Assembly (NCBI RefSeq): GCF_023375815.1
Contig: NZ_CP067412.1
Location: forward strand, 5,518,001 to 5,582,000
Length of the DNA stretch: 64,000 bases
Direction of reading: 5' to 3'
Source: Pseudomonas sp. HS6
GTDB lineage: Bacteria > Pseudomonadota > Gammaproteobacteria > Pseudomonadales > Pseudomonadaceae
The position numbers and the translations under genes were made by a program. How positions within the stretch are numbered: position 1 is the first letter of the stretch; each line of letters starts with the position of its first letter. Below, piece after piece: positions 52,926 to 61,925 of this stretch. Under the pieces are notes generated by a model. That model was not told where the DNA came from and did no database searches. It saw only the letters and a program-made list of their open reading frames with translations.

Positions 52926-54230
52926 ATGCTTCGCGTCCTGATCGCCCTCGCTCTGACATGCCTGCTCCAACCGGCCTTCGCTGACGAGCGCGCGCAAACC
53001 CAACAACAGTTGGACGCCACGCGTCAGGATATCGCCGAGCTGAAAAAACTGCTGGGCAAGCTCCAGGAAGAAAAGTCCGGCGTACAGAAAGAGCTCAAGG
53101 GCACTGAAACCGAGATGGGCAATCTCGAGAAACAGGTCGACGCCCTGCAAAAAGAGCTGAAGAAGAGTGAATCCGAGCTGCAGCGGCTCGATGCGGAGAA
53201 AAAAAAACTCCAGAGCGCGCGCACTGAACAGCAACGACTGATCGCCATCCAGGCCCGCGCGGCCTACCAGAACGGTCGGCAGGAATACCTCAAGCTGTTG
53301 CTCAACCAACAGAACCCCGAGAAGTTCGCTCGCACCCTCACCTACTACGACTACCTGAGCCAGGCCCGCCTGGAGCAACTGAAGAATTTCAACGAAACCC
53401 TGCGCCAACTGGCGAATGTCGAAAAAGACATCTCCGCCCAGCAAGCCCAGTTGCTGGTGCAGAAAAGCGACCTGGATACACAGCGCGACGCACTCGACAA
53501 GGTTCGCAAGGAGCGCCAGCAGGTGCTGGCCAAGCTCAACGACGACGTGAAAGCGCGCGATCAGAAACTGGCCTCCCGCGAGCAGGATCAGGCAGACCTG
53601 TCTAAAGTCCTTAAAACCATTGAAGAAACCCTGGCCCGCCAGGCCCGTGAGGCAGAAGAAGCGCGACAGAAAGCGCTCATCGCCCAGCAGGAAGCAGAAA
53701 AAAAGCGTTTGCGTGAGGCCCAGGCCCGCGCCGATGCGGACTCGGACACCAGTGACGCCCCGCGAAAACAAGCCAGACCTACCCCTGGCGCGCTGGTTTC
53801 CAGCAGCGGCGAGACGTTCGGCGGCCCTTTTGCTGCCACCCGGGGAAAACTTCCATGGCCGGTTGATGGTCGACTGCTGGCACGCTTCGGTGAAACCCGT
53901 GGCGATGATGCTCGCACCAAGTGGGACGGCGTGATGATCAGCGCCTCCGCCGGCAGCCAGGTTCACGCCGTACACGGCGGGCGCGTGGTGTTTGCCGACT
54001 GGTTGCGCGGTGCCGGGCTGCTGGTGATCCTCGACCACGGCAACGGTTTTCTGAGCCTTTACGGTCATAACCAGACGCTGCTGAAGTCGGCTGGTGACGT
54101 GGTAAAAGCCGGTGAGTCCATCTCCACTGTCGGTAGCAGTGGCGGGCAGGACACACCAGCGCTGTATTTCGCAATTCGTCAGCAGGGTCACCCGAGTGAT
54201 CCGGCGCAATGGTGCCGCGCGCAAGGATAG
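52926..54230 (+). CDS. EnvC-like murein hydrolase activator (degenerate LytM)
   Basis: The 434-residue protein has a signal peptide (1-20), two coiled-coil stretches rich in Lys/Glu/Gln (about 22-260) and a C-terminal LytM/M23 domain (about 305-432). Zinc ligands of active M23 peptidases are replaced (the first His region reads TKWDGVMI, the HxH reads LYFAIR), as in EnvC, which activates amidases instead of cutting peptidoglycan. It acts in the periplasm at division sites by analogy. It is first of three consecutive genes with ctpA and a deacetylase-like gene. Confidence 0.9.
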   Translation: MLRVLIALALTCLLQPAFADERAQTQQQLDATRQDIAELKKLLGKLQEEKSGVQKELKGTETEMGNLEKQVDALQKELKKSESELQRLDAEKKKLQSARTEQQRLIAIQARAAYQNGRQEYLKLLLNQQNPEKFARTLTYYDYLSQARLEQLKNFNETLRQLANVEKDISAQQAQLLVQKSDLDTQRDALDKVRKERQQVLAKLNDDVKARDQKLASREQDQADLSKVLKTIEETLARQAREAEEARQKALIAQQEAEKKRLREAQARADADSDTSDAPRKQARPTPGALVSSSGETFGGPFAATRGKLPWPVDGRLLARFGETRGDDARTKWDGVMISASAGSQVHAVHGGRVVFADWLRGAGLLVILDHGNGFLSLYGHNQTLLKSAGDVVKAGESISTVGSSGGQDTPALYFAIRQQGHPSDPAQWCRAQG

Positions 54231-54264
54231 GCGTTGAGTCACCAACTTTAGGAGTTCGTTCGAC

Positions 54265-55584
54265 ATGCTGCATTTGTCCCGTCTTACCTCGCTGGCCCTG
54301 ACGATCGCCCTGGTGATCGGCGCGCCTCTGGCGTTCGCCGCTCAACCGGCCCCGGCTGTCGCTCCGGCAGGCACTGCTGCGACTTCCAAGGCCCCGCTGC
54401 CGCTGGAAGAACTGCGCACCTTTGCCGAGGTCATGGACCGGATCAAGGCCGCCTATGTCGAGCCGGTGGACGACAAAACCCTGCTGGAAAACGCCATCAA
54501 GGGCATGCTCAGCAACCTCGACCCACACTCGGCCTACCTCGGCCCGGAAGACTTCACCGAGCTGCAGGAAAGCACCAGCGGTGAGTTCGGCGGCCTGGGC
54601 ATCGAAGTTGGCTCGGAAGACGGATTCATCAAGGTCGTGTCGCCAATCGACGACACCCCTGCATCGAAGGCCGGCATCCAGGCCGGTGACTTCATCGTCA
54701 AGATCAACGGCGCACCGACCCGTGGCCAGACCATGACCGAAGCCGTAGACAAGATGCGCGGCAAGATCGGCCAGAAAATCACCCTGACCCTGGTCCGCGA
54801 CGGTGGCACACCGTTCGACGTGACCCTGGCACGCGCAGTGATCCAGGTGAAGAGCGTCAAGGCGCAACTGCTGGAATCGGGTTACGGCCTGATCCGCATC
54901 ACCCAGTTCCAGGTCAAGACCGGCGAAGAAGTCTCCAAGGCCTTGGCCAAGCTGCGCAAGGACAACGGCAAGAAGCTCAACGGCATCATCCTCGACCTGC
55001 GCAACAACCCGGGCGGCGTGCTGCAGGCAGCGGTGGAAGTGGTCGACCACTTCATCACCAAAGGCCTGATCGTCTACACCAAGGGCCGGATCGCCAACTC
55101 CGAGCTGCGTTTCTCCGCCACCGGCAAGGACGAAAGCGAAGCGGTGCCAATGGTTGTGCTGATCAACGGTGGCAGTGCCTCGGCCTCGGAAATCGTCGCC
55201 GGCGCCCTGCAAGACCAGAAACGCGCCGTGGTCATGGGCACCACCAGTTTTGGCAAAGGCTCGGTGCAAACCGTGCTGCCGCTGAACAACGACCGTGCGC
55301 TGAAGATCACCACCGCACTGTACTTCACTCCGAACGGCCGCTCGATCCAGGCCCAGGGCATCGTCCCGGACATCGAAGTGCGCAAGGCCAAGATCACCAA
55401 CGAGGCAGACGGCGAATACTTCAAGGAAGCCGACCTGCAGGGTCACCTGGGCAACGGCAACGGCGGCGCGGACAAACCGACCGGCTCCGGCGCGAAACCG
55501 AAAGCCATGCCGCAGGATGACGATTACCAGTTGGCCCAGGCTCTGAGCCTGCTCAAAGGCCTGAGCATCACGTCCGGCCGTTGA
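54265..55584 (+). CDS. ctpA: S41 family C-terminal processing peptidase
   Basis: The 439-residue periplasmic protease has a signal peptide (1-24), a PDZ domain (about 100-185, GGLGIEVGSEDGFIKVVSP) and an S41 catalytic domain with Ser in GGSASASEIVAGAL (about 305) and Lys in GTTSFGKGSVQTV (about 332). Known Pseudomonas CtpA degrades peptidoglycan cross-link hydrolases with a lipoprotein partner. It lies 34 bases after the EnvC-like gene. The C-terminal tail is Gly/Lys-rich and low complexity. Confidence 0.94.
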   Translation: MLHLSRLTSLALTIALVIGAPLAFAAQPAPAVAPAGTAATSKAPLPLEELRTFAEVMDRIKAAYVEPVDDKTLLENAIKGMLSNLDPHSAYLGPEDFTELQESTSGEFGGLGIEVGSEDGFIKVVSPIDDTPASKAGIQAGDFIVKINGAPTRGQTMTEAVDKMRGKIGQKITLTLVRDGGTPFDVTLARAVIQVKSVKAQLLESGYGLIRITQFQVKTGEEVSKALAKLRKDNGKKLNGIILDLRNNPGGVLQAAVEVVDHFITKGLIVYTKGRIANSELRFSATGKDESEAVPMVVLINGGSASASEIVAGALQDQKRAVVMGTTSFGKGSVQTVLPLNNDRALKITTALYFTPNGRSIQAQGIVPDIEVRKAKITNEADGEYFKEADLQGHLGNGNGGADKPTGSGAKPKAMPQDDDYQLAQALSLLKGLSITSGR

Positions 55585-55586
55585 GG

Positions 55587-56363
55587 ATGTCTTTGCGTTT
55601 CGTCTTTGTCCTGCTGTGCTGTCTGGCGGGTGCTGCTCACGCAGAACCTGCCAGACCAACACCTCAAAAAGCCTACCTGACACTGATCATCGACGACCTG
55701 GGGCAGAACCTGCCCCGGGATCGCCGCGTACTGGCCCTGCCCGGGCCGGTCACCACCGCGATCATGCCCGACACCCCGCACGCCACCGAATTTGCCCGCG
55801 AAGCCCATCGCGCCGGCAAGATCGTGATCCTGCATATGCCGATGGACCCGGCCACCGGGCCGTTCGCCTGGCATCCTGAACTGCCCATCGAGGAGCTTGA
55901 GAAACGGCTGAACGCCGCGTTCAAAATGGTCCCCTACACCGCCGGCATCAACAACCACATGGGCAGTCGCATGACGGCGCAACCGGTGGCGATGGCCTGG
56001 TTGATGGGTGAGCTGCAGCGCCGCCACAAGTTTTTCGTCGACAGCCGCACCAGTGCCCAGACCGTCGCCGCGCAGCAGGCGCAGAAGATCGATCTGGCGA
56101 GCGTTTCCCGGGATGTGTTTCTCGATGACGAGCGCACCGAAGCGGCAATCCTGACCCAATTGCAGACGGCGATAAGTCTGGCCCGCAAACAGGGTTCTGC
56201 GGTGATGATCGGCCATCCTTATCCACAGACTCTGGCCGTGCTGGAACGGGAACTGCCGAAGTTGAAAGCTCAAGGCATCGAGTGGATCGATATCAAACAA
56301 ATGATCAGTGTGCGCAGCAATCGCGCCACGGCCGCTCATGGCAAAGACGGCGTCTACCGGTAA
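55587..56363 (+). CDS. Divergent polysaccharide deacetylase family protein
   Basis: The 258-residue protein has a signal peptide (1-20) and a NodB-like fold of the divergent DUF610/YibQ type: LTLIIDDLGQNLPRDRRVLA (about 32-51), NHMGSRMT (about 128) and FFVDSRTS (about 152), with HPYP late. E. coli YibQ is the closest named relative. It starts two bases after the ctpA stop, so it is translationally coupled. Presumed periplasmic; the substrate is unknown. Confidence 0.88.
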   Translation: MSLRFVFVLLCCLAGAAHAEPARPTPQKAYLTLIIDDLGQNLPRDRRVLALPGPVTTAIMPDTPHATEFAREAHRAGKIVILHMPMDPATGPFAWHPELPIEELEKRLNAAFKMVPYTAGINNHMGSRMTAQPVAMAWLMGELQRRHKFFVDSRTSAQTVAAQQAQKIDLASVSRDVFLDDERTEAAILTQLQTAISLARKQGSAVMIGHPYPQTLAVLERELPKLKAQGIEWIDIKQMISVRSNRATAAHGKDGVYR

Positions 56364-56481
56364 ATGCTCTGAAACAACCGCCACACATAGTTACCGCCAG
56401 AAGACTTGCCCCAATCGGGATAGTCAGCCTCGCAAGTGCCAGCGACTCCTCGAGTCGCCTTTCAAACTTCAGGACTGACTA

Positions 56482-57848
56482 TGACTACTGACAACAGCCA
56501 CACCTTGCCTGTCGGGCAAACGGAATCGATAAAATCCGGCAACCTGCTGATCAACTTCACGACAGAATTCCACCGCATCTGGGATAGCCGGGGGTCCGAC
56601 TCTGCGCCTGGTAGTTTCTGGCGCCTCGCCCCTGACCCCGACGCATTACCAGGTTATTTCCCGCTGGGCGACATCGTGGTTCGCGGGTACGACAATGTAA
56701 ACGGCAGCAAAATTGTCGCCGTTGTCCGCGAGGGTGATGAAACACCAGCAGGCAAGGCTCTCAGCCGACCGATCGACTATGAAAAAGTCTGGAGAGACTC
56801 CAGCTCAGGCGCCGCAGCAGACTGCACCGTCTGGCGCCCGATCCCTCCGTCCGGGTATGTCGCCCTGGGAGTGGTCTGCTCCAATGGCCGAGACAAGCCG
56901 CTGCTCAATACTGTCCGATGCGTCCGGTCGGATCTCGTGGTGGCCGCCAACCTCGGCGATCTGATCTGGAGTGACAAGGGCAGTGGTGCCAGACAAAATT
57001 TCAGTGCCTGGCATATTGATCCTCCACCCGCACAACCCGGCGAAATATATTTCTCGCCTGGAAGTTTTTTCGCTGTCCAGAGCCACGGAAAGCCTGCTAC
57101 CCCAGTGTCCTACGTTCTTCGAATGCAGATCCCTCGCCAGGTAAACCCCGCCCCAGAACCGCCGGAGCTTTCAGGTTACGAAGCACCCTCAGCGGTCGAA
57201 CCGGCCAGAGTCACTCAGGTTGCACGACTGCCGTGGTTCGCCGTCAGAGAAAATCTGCAGCCCACAGAGCAATTGCGCACGTCGCCGTTCTACTGCCTGG
57301 AACGCACAGACCAGTACGTCCTGGTCGGACACACCTATAACACGGGCGACCAGTGCCGACCTGCCAAGTGGAAAGCTTTTCCAGTGCAGAACCCCATCAT
57401 GCAGCAGATATTCAGCTCATTGACATCGATCAGGATCGATACGGCATGGCCGGCCAATGCTGTGAACAATGCCAGGGCAATCGAATTTTCGGCCTGTCTG
57501 CAGGAGGACTTCACCCACACTGAGCATTCAACCGGCGGCTGGAATGAATTGCGCCCTCTGGGCGTTATCGCCATGGCGGCGAAGTGCAAGGCGGTAGCGG
57601 TCTATCAAATCCAAAGCGACTATATGCTCAAGCGCGCTGACGGCACGAAAGTGGCGGTCAGCATCGGCTACTCGGATGACGAAAGCCTTCACCTTAGCGA
57701 ATACCCGCAAGAGGTCGACACTCCGGCCATGCTCGCCCCGGCGTCCAGCACGGCCCTGGTAAAGGGCCTCGATCACGACGCAGTCGGCATCCTCGTTGAA
57801 TCGCCGCCCGTGTCAGACCTGCCGCCCTCTATAGATAGCGCCCCATGA
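56482..57848 (+). CDS. Vps62-related (DUF946-like) protein
   Basis: The 455-residue protein contains repeated segments typical of the Vps62/DUF946 family: FWRLAPDPDALPGYFPLGDI (about 42-61), VWRPIPPSGYVALGVVCSNG (about 106-125) and FSAWHIDPPP. The family is known mainly from fungi and plants and occurs sporadically in pseudomonads. No signal peptide is seen. The ATG at 56482 follows AGGA; an upstream ATG in frame overlaps no signal and is less likely. Its 3' end overlaps the convergent solute-binding gene by 20 bases. It looks like an accessory insertion; the role is unknown. Confidence 0.75.
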
Positions 57849-58584
57849 TCTCGTCGACTACACCGTCCTTGCGCATCTGATCCAGGGCAGCCTGCAACTT
57901 GGCAACGGCTTCGTCCGGCACGTCCTTGTTCAGCGCCAGATACAGCTCAGCGCTGTTGAAGCGAAGCACGGTTTTCAACCCGGTCACGCCATCCTGCCGC
58001 GCCAGATAACGGCCGGCAGGATCGCCGGTGGCCCACAGGTCGATCTGACCGCTGACAAGCTTTTTGGCGTTGTCCTGATCGCGCAACACCACCACCGGCT
58101 TCAGACCCTGCTTGGTCAACGTCTCGGCAATCGCATCACCCTTGTAGGCGCCGATCTTGTATTTGCGCGCGTCATTCAGGGTTTCGAGGGTGATCTTGCT
58201 GTCGGCCTTGGCCAGCATGACCCAGTCATCCGGGCCAATCGGGCCAACCCATTTGAAGAGCTTTTCGCGATCCGGCAGGCGCGCCATCACGAAAGCCCCG
58301 TAACCGGGGTTCTCCAGCGCCAGCTTGTAGACCCGTTCCCAAGGGAAGCGCAGGGTCAGGCTGTAAGTGATGCCGGCTCGCTTGAACATCTCGCGCACGA
58401 TGTCCGTGGCGATGCCGTTGATGTTTTCGTCTTGAGCGAAATTCTTGCCGTTCTTCGCCATGTTGTACGGCGGGAAGTTTTCGGTGAGGAGCACCAGATC
58501 GGTGTCGGGACTTTCTTCGGCGTGACCAGTGTTGATCAACAACAAGGAGGCACTGGCGAGGGCGAGAAGCAGGCGTTTGATCAT
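57829..58584 (-). CDS. Periplasmic solute-binding protein (SBP_bac_3 family)
   Basis: The 251-residue protein has a signal peptide (1-22) and a class-3 extracellular solute-binding fold: LVLLTENFPPYNMAKNGK near the start and GYGAFVMARLPDREKLFKWV (about 93-112). No ABC permease or ATPase genes are adjacent, so it may be an orphan receptor or serve a remote transporter; amino-acid-like ligands are usual. It stands 76 bases from hisF, in the same direction. Confidence 0.87.
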   Translation of the reverse strand: MIKRLLLALASASLLLINTGHAEESPDTDLVLLTENFPPYNMAKNGKNFAQDENINGIATDIVREMFKRAGITYSLTLRFPWERVYKLALENPGYGAFVMARLPDREKLFKWVGPIGPDDWVMLAKADSKITLETLNDARKYKIGAYKGDAIAETLTKQGLKPVVVLRDQDNAKKLVSGQIDLWATGDPAGRYLARQDGVTGLKTVLRFNSAELYLALNKDVPDEAVAKLQAALDQMRKDGVVDEIMGRYL

Positions 58585-58660
58585 GTCGGGCTACCGAAAT
58601 CCATGGCGTGCCCAAGAGTGCCTTGGGTACGCCATGCTGTCCACTGGCCTGTATGGATGT

Positions 58661-59431
58661 TTAACGCATTACGATGCCGCGGTGAGCCATGTAGGCCTTG
58701 GCTTCCTGAACAGTGTATTCGCCGAAGTGGAAAATACTCGCCGCCAGTACTGCACTGGCGTGGCCTTCAAGAATGCCGTCGGCCAAATGCTGCAGGTTGC
58801 CAACGCCACCGGACGCGATCACCGGAATCCCCAGCGCATCACTGATGGCGCGGGTTACGCCGAGGTCGAAGCCGTTTTTCATGCCGTCCTGATCCATGCT
58901 GGTCAGGAGGATTTCACCGGCACCGAGGCCTTCCATTTTCTTCGCCCACTCAACGGCGTCGAGGCCGGTCGGCTTGCGGCCGCCGTGGGTGAAGATTTCC
59001 CAACGCGGGGTTTCGCCAGGGCCCGAGACCTTCTTCGCGTCGATGGCGACGACGATGCATTGCGAGCCGAAATGCTGCGCCGCTTCGCCGACGAACTCCG
59101 GGTTAAACACGGCAGCGGTGTTGATCGACACTTTGTCCGCACCGGCATTGAGCAAGTTGCGGATGTCCTGCACCGTCCGCACGCCACCGCCGACGGTCAG
59201 CGGGATGAACACCTGGCTGGCCATGCGCTCGACGGTGTGCAGCGTGGTGTCACGACCATCGACGCTGGCGGTGATGTCGAGAAAGGTAATCTCGTCGGCA
59301 CCCTGCTCGTCGTAGCGACGAGCGATTTCTACCGGGTCGCCGGCGTCACGGATGTTCTCGAACTTCACACCTTTGACGACCCGGCCGTTGTCCACGTCCA
59401 GGCAAGGGATGATGCGTTTGGCCAGCGCCAT
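58661..59431 (-). CDS. hisF: Imidazole glycerol phosphate synthase cyclase subunit
   Basis: The 256-residue TIM barrel has catalytic Asp in [13 protein letters not shown] (about residue 11) and SMDQDG (about residue 130), plus phosphate loops GGVRTVQD and ASGGVG. With HisH it makes imidazole glycerol phosphate and AICAR in histidine synthesis. It is the last gene of the his operon, nine bases after hisA. Confidence 0.97.
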   Translation of the reverse strand: MALAKRIIPCLDVDNGRVVKGVKFENIRDAGDPVEIARRYDEQGADEITFLDITASVDGRDTTLHTVERMASQVFIPLTVGGGVRTVQDIRNLLNAGADKVSINTAAVFNPEFVGEAAQHFGSQCIVVAIDAKKVSGPGETPRWEIFTHGGRKPTGLDAVEWAKKMEGLGAGEILLTSMDQDGMKNGFDLGVTRAISDALGIPVIASGGVGNLQHLADGILEGHASAVLAASIFHFGEYTVQEAKAYMAHRGIVMR

Positions 59432-59440
59432 GGTCAGTCC

Positions 59441-60178
59441 TCAGCCTTGGTAGGAGTCGCAGAAAGCTTGCGCTTCGGCGACGTCGAGGGTGCCTTCGTA
59501 GATCGCCCGGCCGGTGATTGCGCCGATGATGCCCGGCGCCTTGGCGTCAAGCAGCGACTTGATGTCACCCAGGTTGTGAATGCCGCCGGAAGCGATCACC
59601 GGGATTTTCGTCGCAGCAGCGAGCGCAGCGGTGAACGGTACGTTGCAGCCCTGCATCATGCCGTCTTTGGCGATGTCGGTATAAACGATCGAGGACACGC
59701 CGTCGGCTTCAAACTGTTTGGCCAGGTCGATGACCTGCACGGTGCTGATTTCAGCCCAGCCATCGGTGGCGACGAAACCGTCTTTGGCATCCAGACCGAC
59801 GATGATCTTGCCCGGGAACGCGCGACAGGCTTCAGCGACGAACGCCGGATCCTTCACCGCTTTGGTGCCGATGATCACGTAGCTGACGCCAGCCTTGACG
59901 TAGTGCTCGATGGTTTCCAGCGAACGAATGCCGCCGCCGATCTGGATCGGCAGGGTCGGGTAGCGCTTGGCGATCGCGGTCACGACTTCGCCGTTGACCG
60001 GCTGGCCTTCGAAAGCGCCGTTCAGGTCGACCAGATGCAGACGACGGCAACCGCCCTCCACCCACTTGGCAGCCATGCTCACCGGGTCATCGGAGAACAC
60101 TGTGGAATCTTCCATGCGGCCCTGGCGCAGACGTACGCAGGCACCGTCTTTGAGATCGATAGCGGGAATAATCAGCAT
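59441..60178 (-). CDS. hisA: ProFAR isomerase
   Basis: The 245-residue TIM barrel has catalytic Asp in [10 protein letters not shown] (about residue 8) and [10 protein letters not shown] (about residue 130). It catalyses the Amadori rearrangement of ProFAR to PRFAR. The ATG at 60178 gives [10 protein letters not shown] as in homologs; the TTG further upstream is rejected. The DUF2164 gene ends 42 bases upstream. Confidence 0.97.
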   Translation of the reverse strand: MLIIPAIDLKDGACVRLRQGRMEDSTVFSDDPVSMAAKWVEGGCRRLHLVDLNGAFEGQPVNGEVVTAIAKRYPTLPIQIGGGIRSLETIEHYVKAGVSYVIIGTKAVKDPAFVAEACRAFPGKIIVGLDAKDGFVATDGWAEISTVQVIDLAKQFEADGVSSIVYTDIAKDGMMQGCNVPFTAALAAATKIPVIASGGIHNLGDIKSLLDAKAPGIIGAITGRAIYEGTLDVAEAQAFCDSYQG

Positions 60179-60220
60179 CTGGCAAACCTTCAAATTTGAA
60201 TGTTCAGCTTGGCTCGGAAA

Positions 60221-60478
60221 TCAGTTTTTCTCGAGCGCCCACAGGTCGCTTTCGATGCTTTCAAACCGCTCCTTGAGGTGGGTCTGCACATCGAAAATCG
60301 CCCTGTTGTAATAGTGCGGAGCAATTTCGCGGGTAAACAGCTCAAGAATTTCCGCCGCCTCGAACGAACCCAGGTCGAGTTCGAAACGATCCTCCATGAA
60401 CCGCTGGATCTTGCGATTGGCGTCGCTTTCCTGCTCGGGCGTGAGGGTCAGGATCGGCGGTTTTTTCTTGGCGGCCAT
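60221..60478 (-). CDS. DUF2164 family small protein
   Basis: The 85-residue acidic helical protein has the family core KIQRFMEDRFELDLGSFEAA (about residues 23-42) and FLFDXI-like block DVQTHLKERFESIESDLWAL. Its start codon directly abuts the hisH stop, and hisA follows after 42 bases, so it sits inside the histidine operon. No link of DUF2164 to histidine synthesis is established; it is worth noting as a conserved passenger. Confidence 0.88.
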   Translation of the reverse strand: MAAKKKPPILTLTPEQESDANRKIQRFMEDRFELDLGSFEAAEILELFTREIAPHYYNRAIFDVQTHLKERFESIESDLWALEKN

Positions 60479-61117
60479 TTACCAGCGACCGTCCCATGCA
60501 GCGAAGTTCTGCAGCAATTGCAGGCCATGGGTATGGCTCTTCTCCGGGTGGAACTGCACGGCGAAACGCGAACCTTCGGCCAGCGCAGCGGCGAAATCGA
60601 CACCGTAATGACCGCTGCCGACTACTTGTCGCGGGTTACCGGCGGCGATGTAGTAGCTGTGCACGAAGTAGAAACGCGCCAGGTCCGGAATGTTGTGCCA
60701 CAGCGGGTGATCCACCGACTGTTTCACTTCGTTCCAGCCCATGTGCGGGACTTTCAGGTGCTCGCCGTCTTCATGCAGGTCTTTGCCGAAGAACTTCACC
60801 GCGCCCGGGAACAGGCCGATGCAGTCGACGCCGTCGTTCTCTTCGCTGGTGTCGAGCAAGGCTTGCATGCCGACGCAGATGCCGAGGAACGGGCGATCCT
60901 GGCTGACTTCACGCACCAGCGAATCGAAACCGAGACGACGGATTTCCGCCATGCAGTCACGAATCGCGCCAACGCCTGGGAAAACCACGCGGTCGGCTTC
61001 GCGGATCACGTCCGCATCGCTGGTGATCAGCACCTTGCCGGCGCCAACGTGCTCGAGGGCCTTGGCCACCGAGTGCAGGTTGCCCATGCCGTAATCGATT
61101 ACCGCAACCGTCTGCAT
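60479..61117 (-). CDS. hisH: Imidazole glycerol phosphate synthase glutaminase subunit
   Basis: The 212-residue class I glutamine amidotransferase has nucleophile Cys in [13 protein letters not shown] (about residue 81) and the His-Glu pair in [12 protein letters not shown] (about 193). It supplies ammonia to HisF. Its ATG overlaps the hisB stop by one base (TAATG). Confidence 0.97.
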   Translation of the reverse strand: MQTVAVIDYGMGNLHSVAKALEHVGAGKVLITSDADVIREADRVVFPGVGAIRDCMAEIRRLGFDSLVREVSQDRPFLGICVGMQALLDTSEENDGVDCIGLFPGAVKFFGKDLHEDGEHLKVPHMGWNEVKQSVDHPLWHNIPDLARFYFVHSYYIAAGNPRQVVGSGHYGVDFAAALAEGSRFAVQFHPEKSHTHGLQLLQNFAAWDGRW

Positions 61118-61710
61118 TACAGCACGCCCTTGGTCGAAGGCATCTGGCCGGCCATGCGGTCGTCCAGCTCCACGGCCATGCGCAGTGCGCGGCCGAAAGC
61201 CTTGAACACGGTTTCGATCTGGTGGTGGGTGTTGGTGCCACGCAGGTTGTCGATGTGCAGGCTGACCAGCGCGTGGTTGACGAAGCCCTGGAAGAATTCC
61301 TGGAACAGGTCGACGTCGAAGCCGCCAACGGTGGCGCGGGTGTATGGCACGTGCATCTGCAGGCCCGGACGACCGGAGAAGTCGATCACTACGCGCGACA
61401 GTGCTTCATCGAGCGGCACGTAGGCGTGACCGTAGCGACGGATGCCTTTCTTGTCGCCAATGGCTTTAGCGAAGGCCTGGCCGAGGGTGATACCGACGTC
61501 TTCCACGGTATGGTGGTCGTCGATATGCAGATCGCCCTTGCATTCGATATCCAGGTCGATCAACCCGTGACGGGCAATCTGATCCAGCATGTGCTCAAGA
61601 AAAGGAACACCGATATCGAATCGGGCCTTTCCGGTGCCATCAAGGTTGATCGAGGCTTTGATCTGGGTTTCCAGAGTGTCGCGCTCGACAGACGCCTTAC
61701 GTTCGGCCAT
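61117..61710 (-). CDS. hisB: Imidazoleglycerol-phosphate dehydratase
   Basis: The 197-residue monofunctional dehydratase has the two manganese motifs [11 protein letters not shown] (about residue 68) and [11 protein letters not shown] (about 164). It converts IGP to imidazole-acetol phosphate. It is first in the hisB-hisH-DUF2164-hisA-hisF operon. The ATG giving [11 protein letters not shown] is chosen over a GTG three bases upstream. Confidence 0.97.
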   Translation of the reverse strand: MAERKASVERDTLETQIKASINLDGTGKARFDIGVPFLEHMLDQIARHGLIDLDIECKGDLHIDDHHTVEDVGITLGQAFAKAIGDKKGIRRYGHAYVPLDEALSRVVIDFSGRPGLQMHVPYTRATVGGFDVDLFQEFFQGFVNHALVSLHIDNLRGTNTHHQIETVFKAFGRALRMAVELDDRMAGQMPSTKGVL

Positions 61711-61867
61711 CACCAGCTCCGCAAAATCATTGGGCGAAAAAGGCAGCCATTATAGGCACGCGGGGCCGAAACAGAAACACGAGACGTGATATGGCAGACG
61801 GATAGAAGCCCCGGCTGTCGCGGGTAGACATGTCCATACAAGCCATTACAGGCACCCTGAAAACAAA

Positions 61868-61902
61868 TGTGGGAGCCGCCCGGACCAAGCCCGCTCCCAC
61901 AG
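61868..61902. repeat. Single REP-like inverted repeat
   Basis: TGTGGGAGC and GCTCCCACA are the outer arms of a Pseudomonas REP element with a degenerate interior, in the gap between the MFS transporter end and the hisB start region. Confidence 0.7.
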
Positions 61903-61925
61903 GGGTTCTGCGTTTTAACGATTAC

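Noticed and set aside
52926..54230. Loss of zinc ligands in the LytM domain as a damaging mutation
   Set aside because: The same replacement is the normal state in EnvC-type activators.
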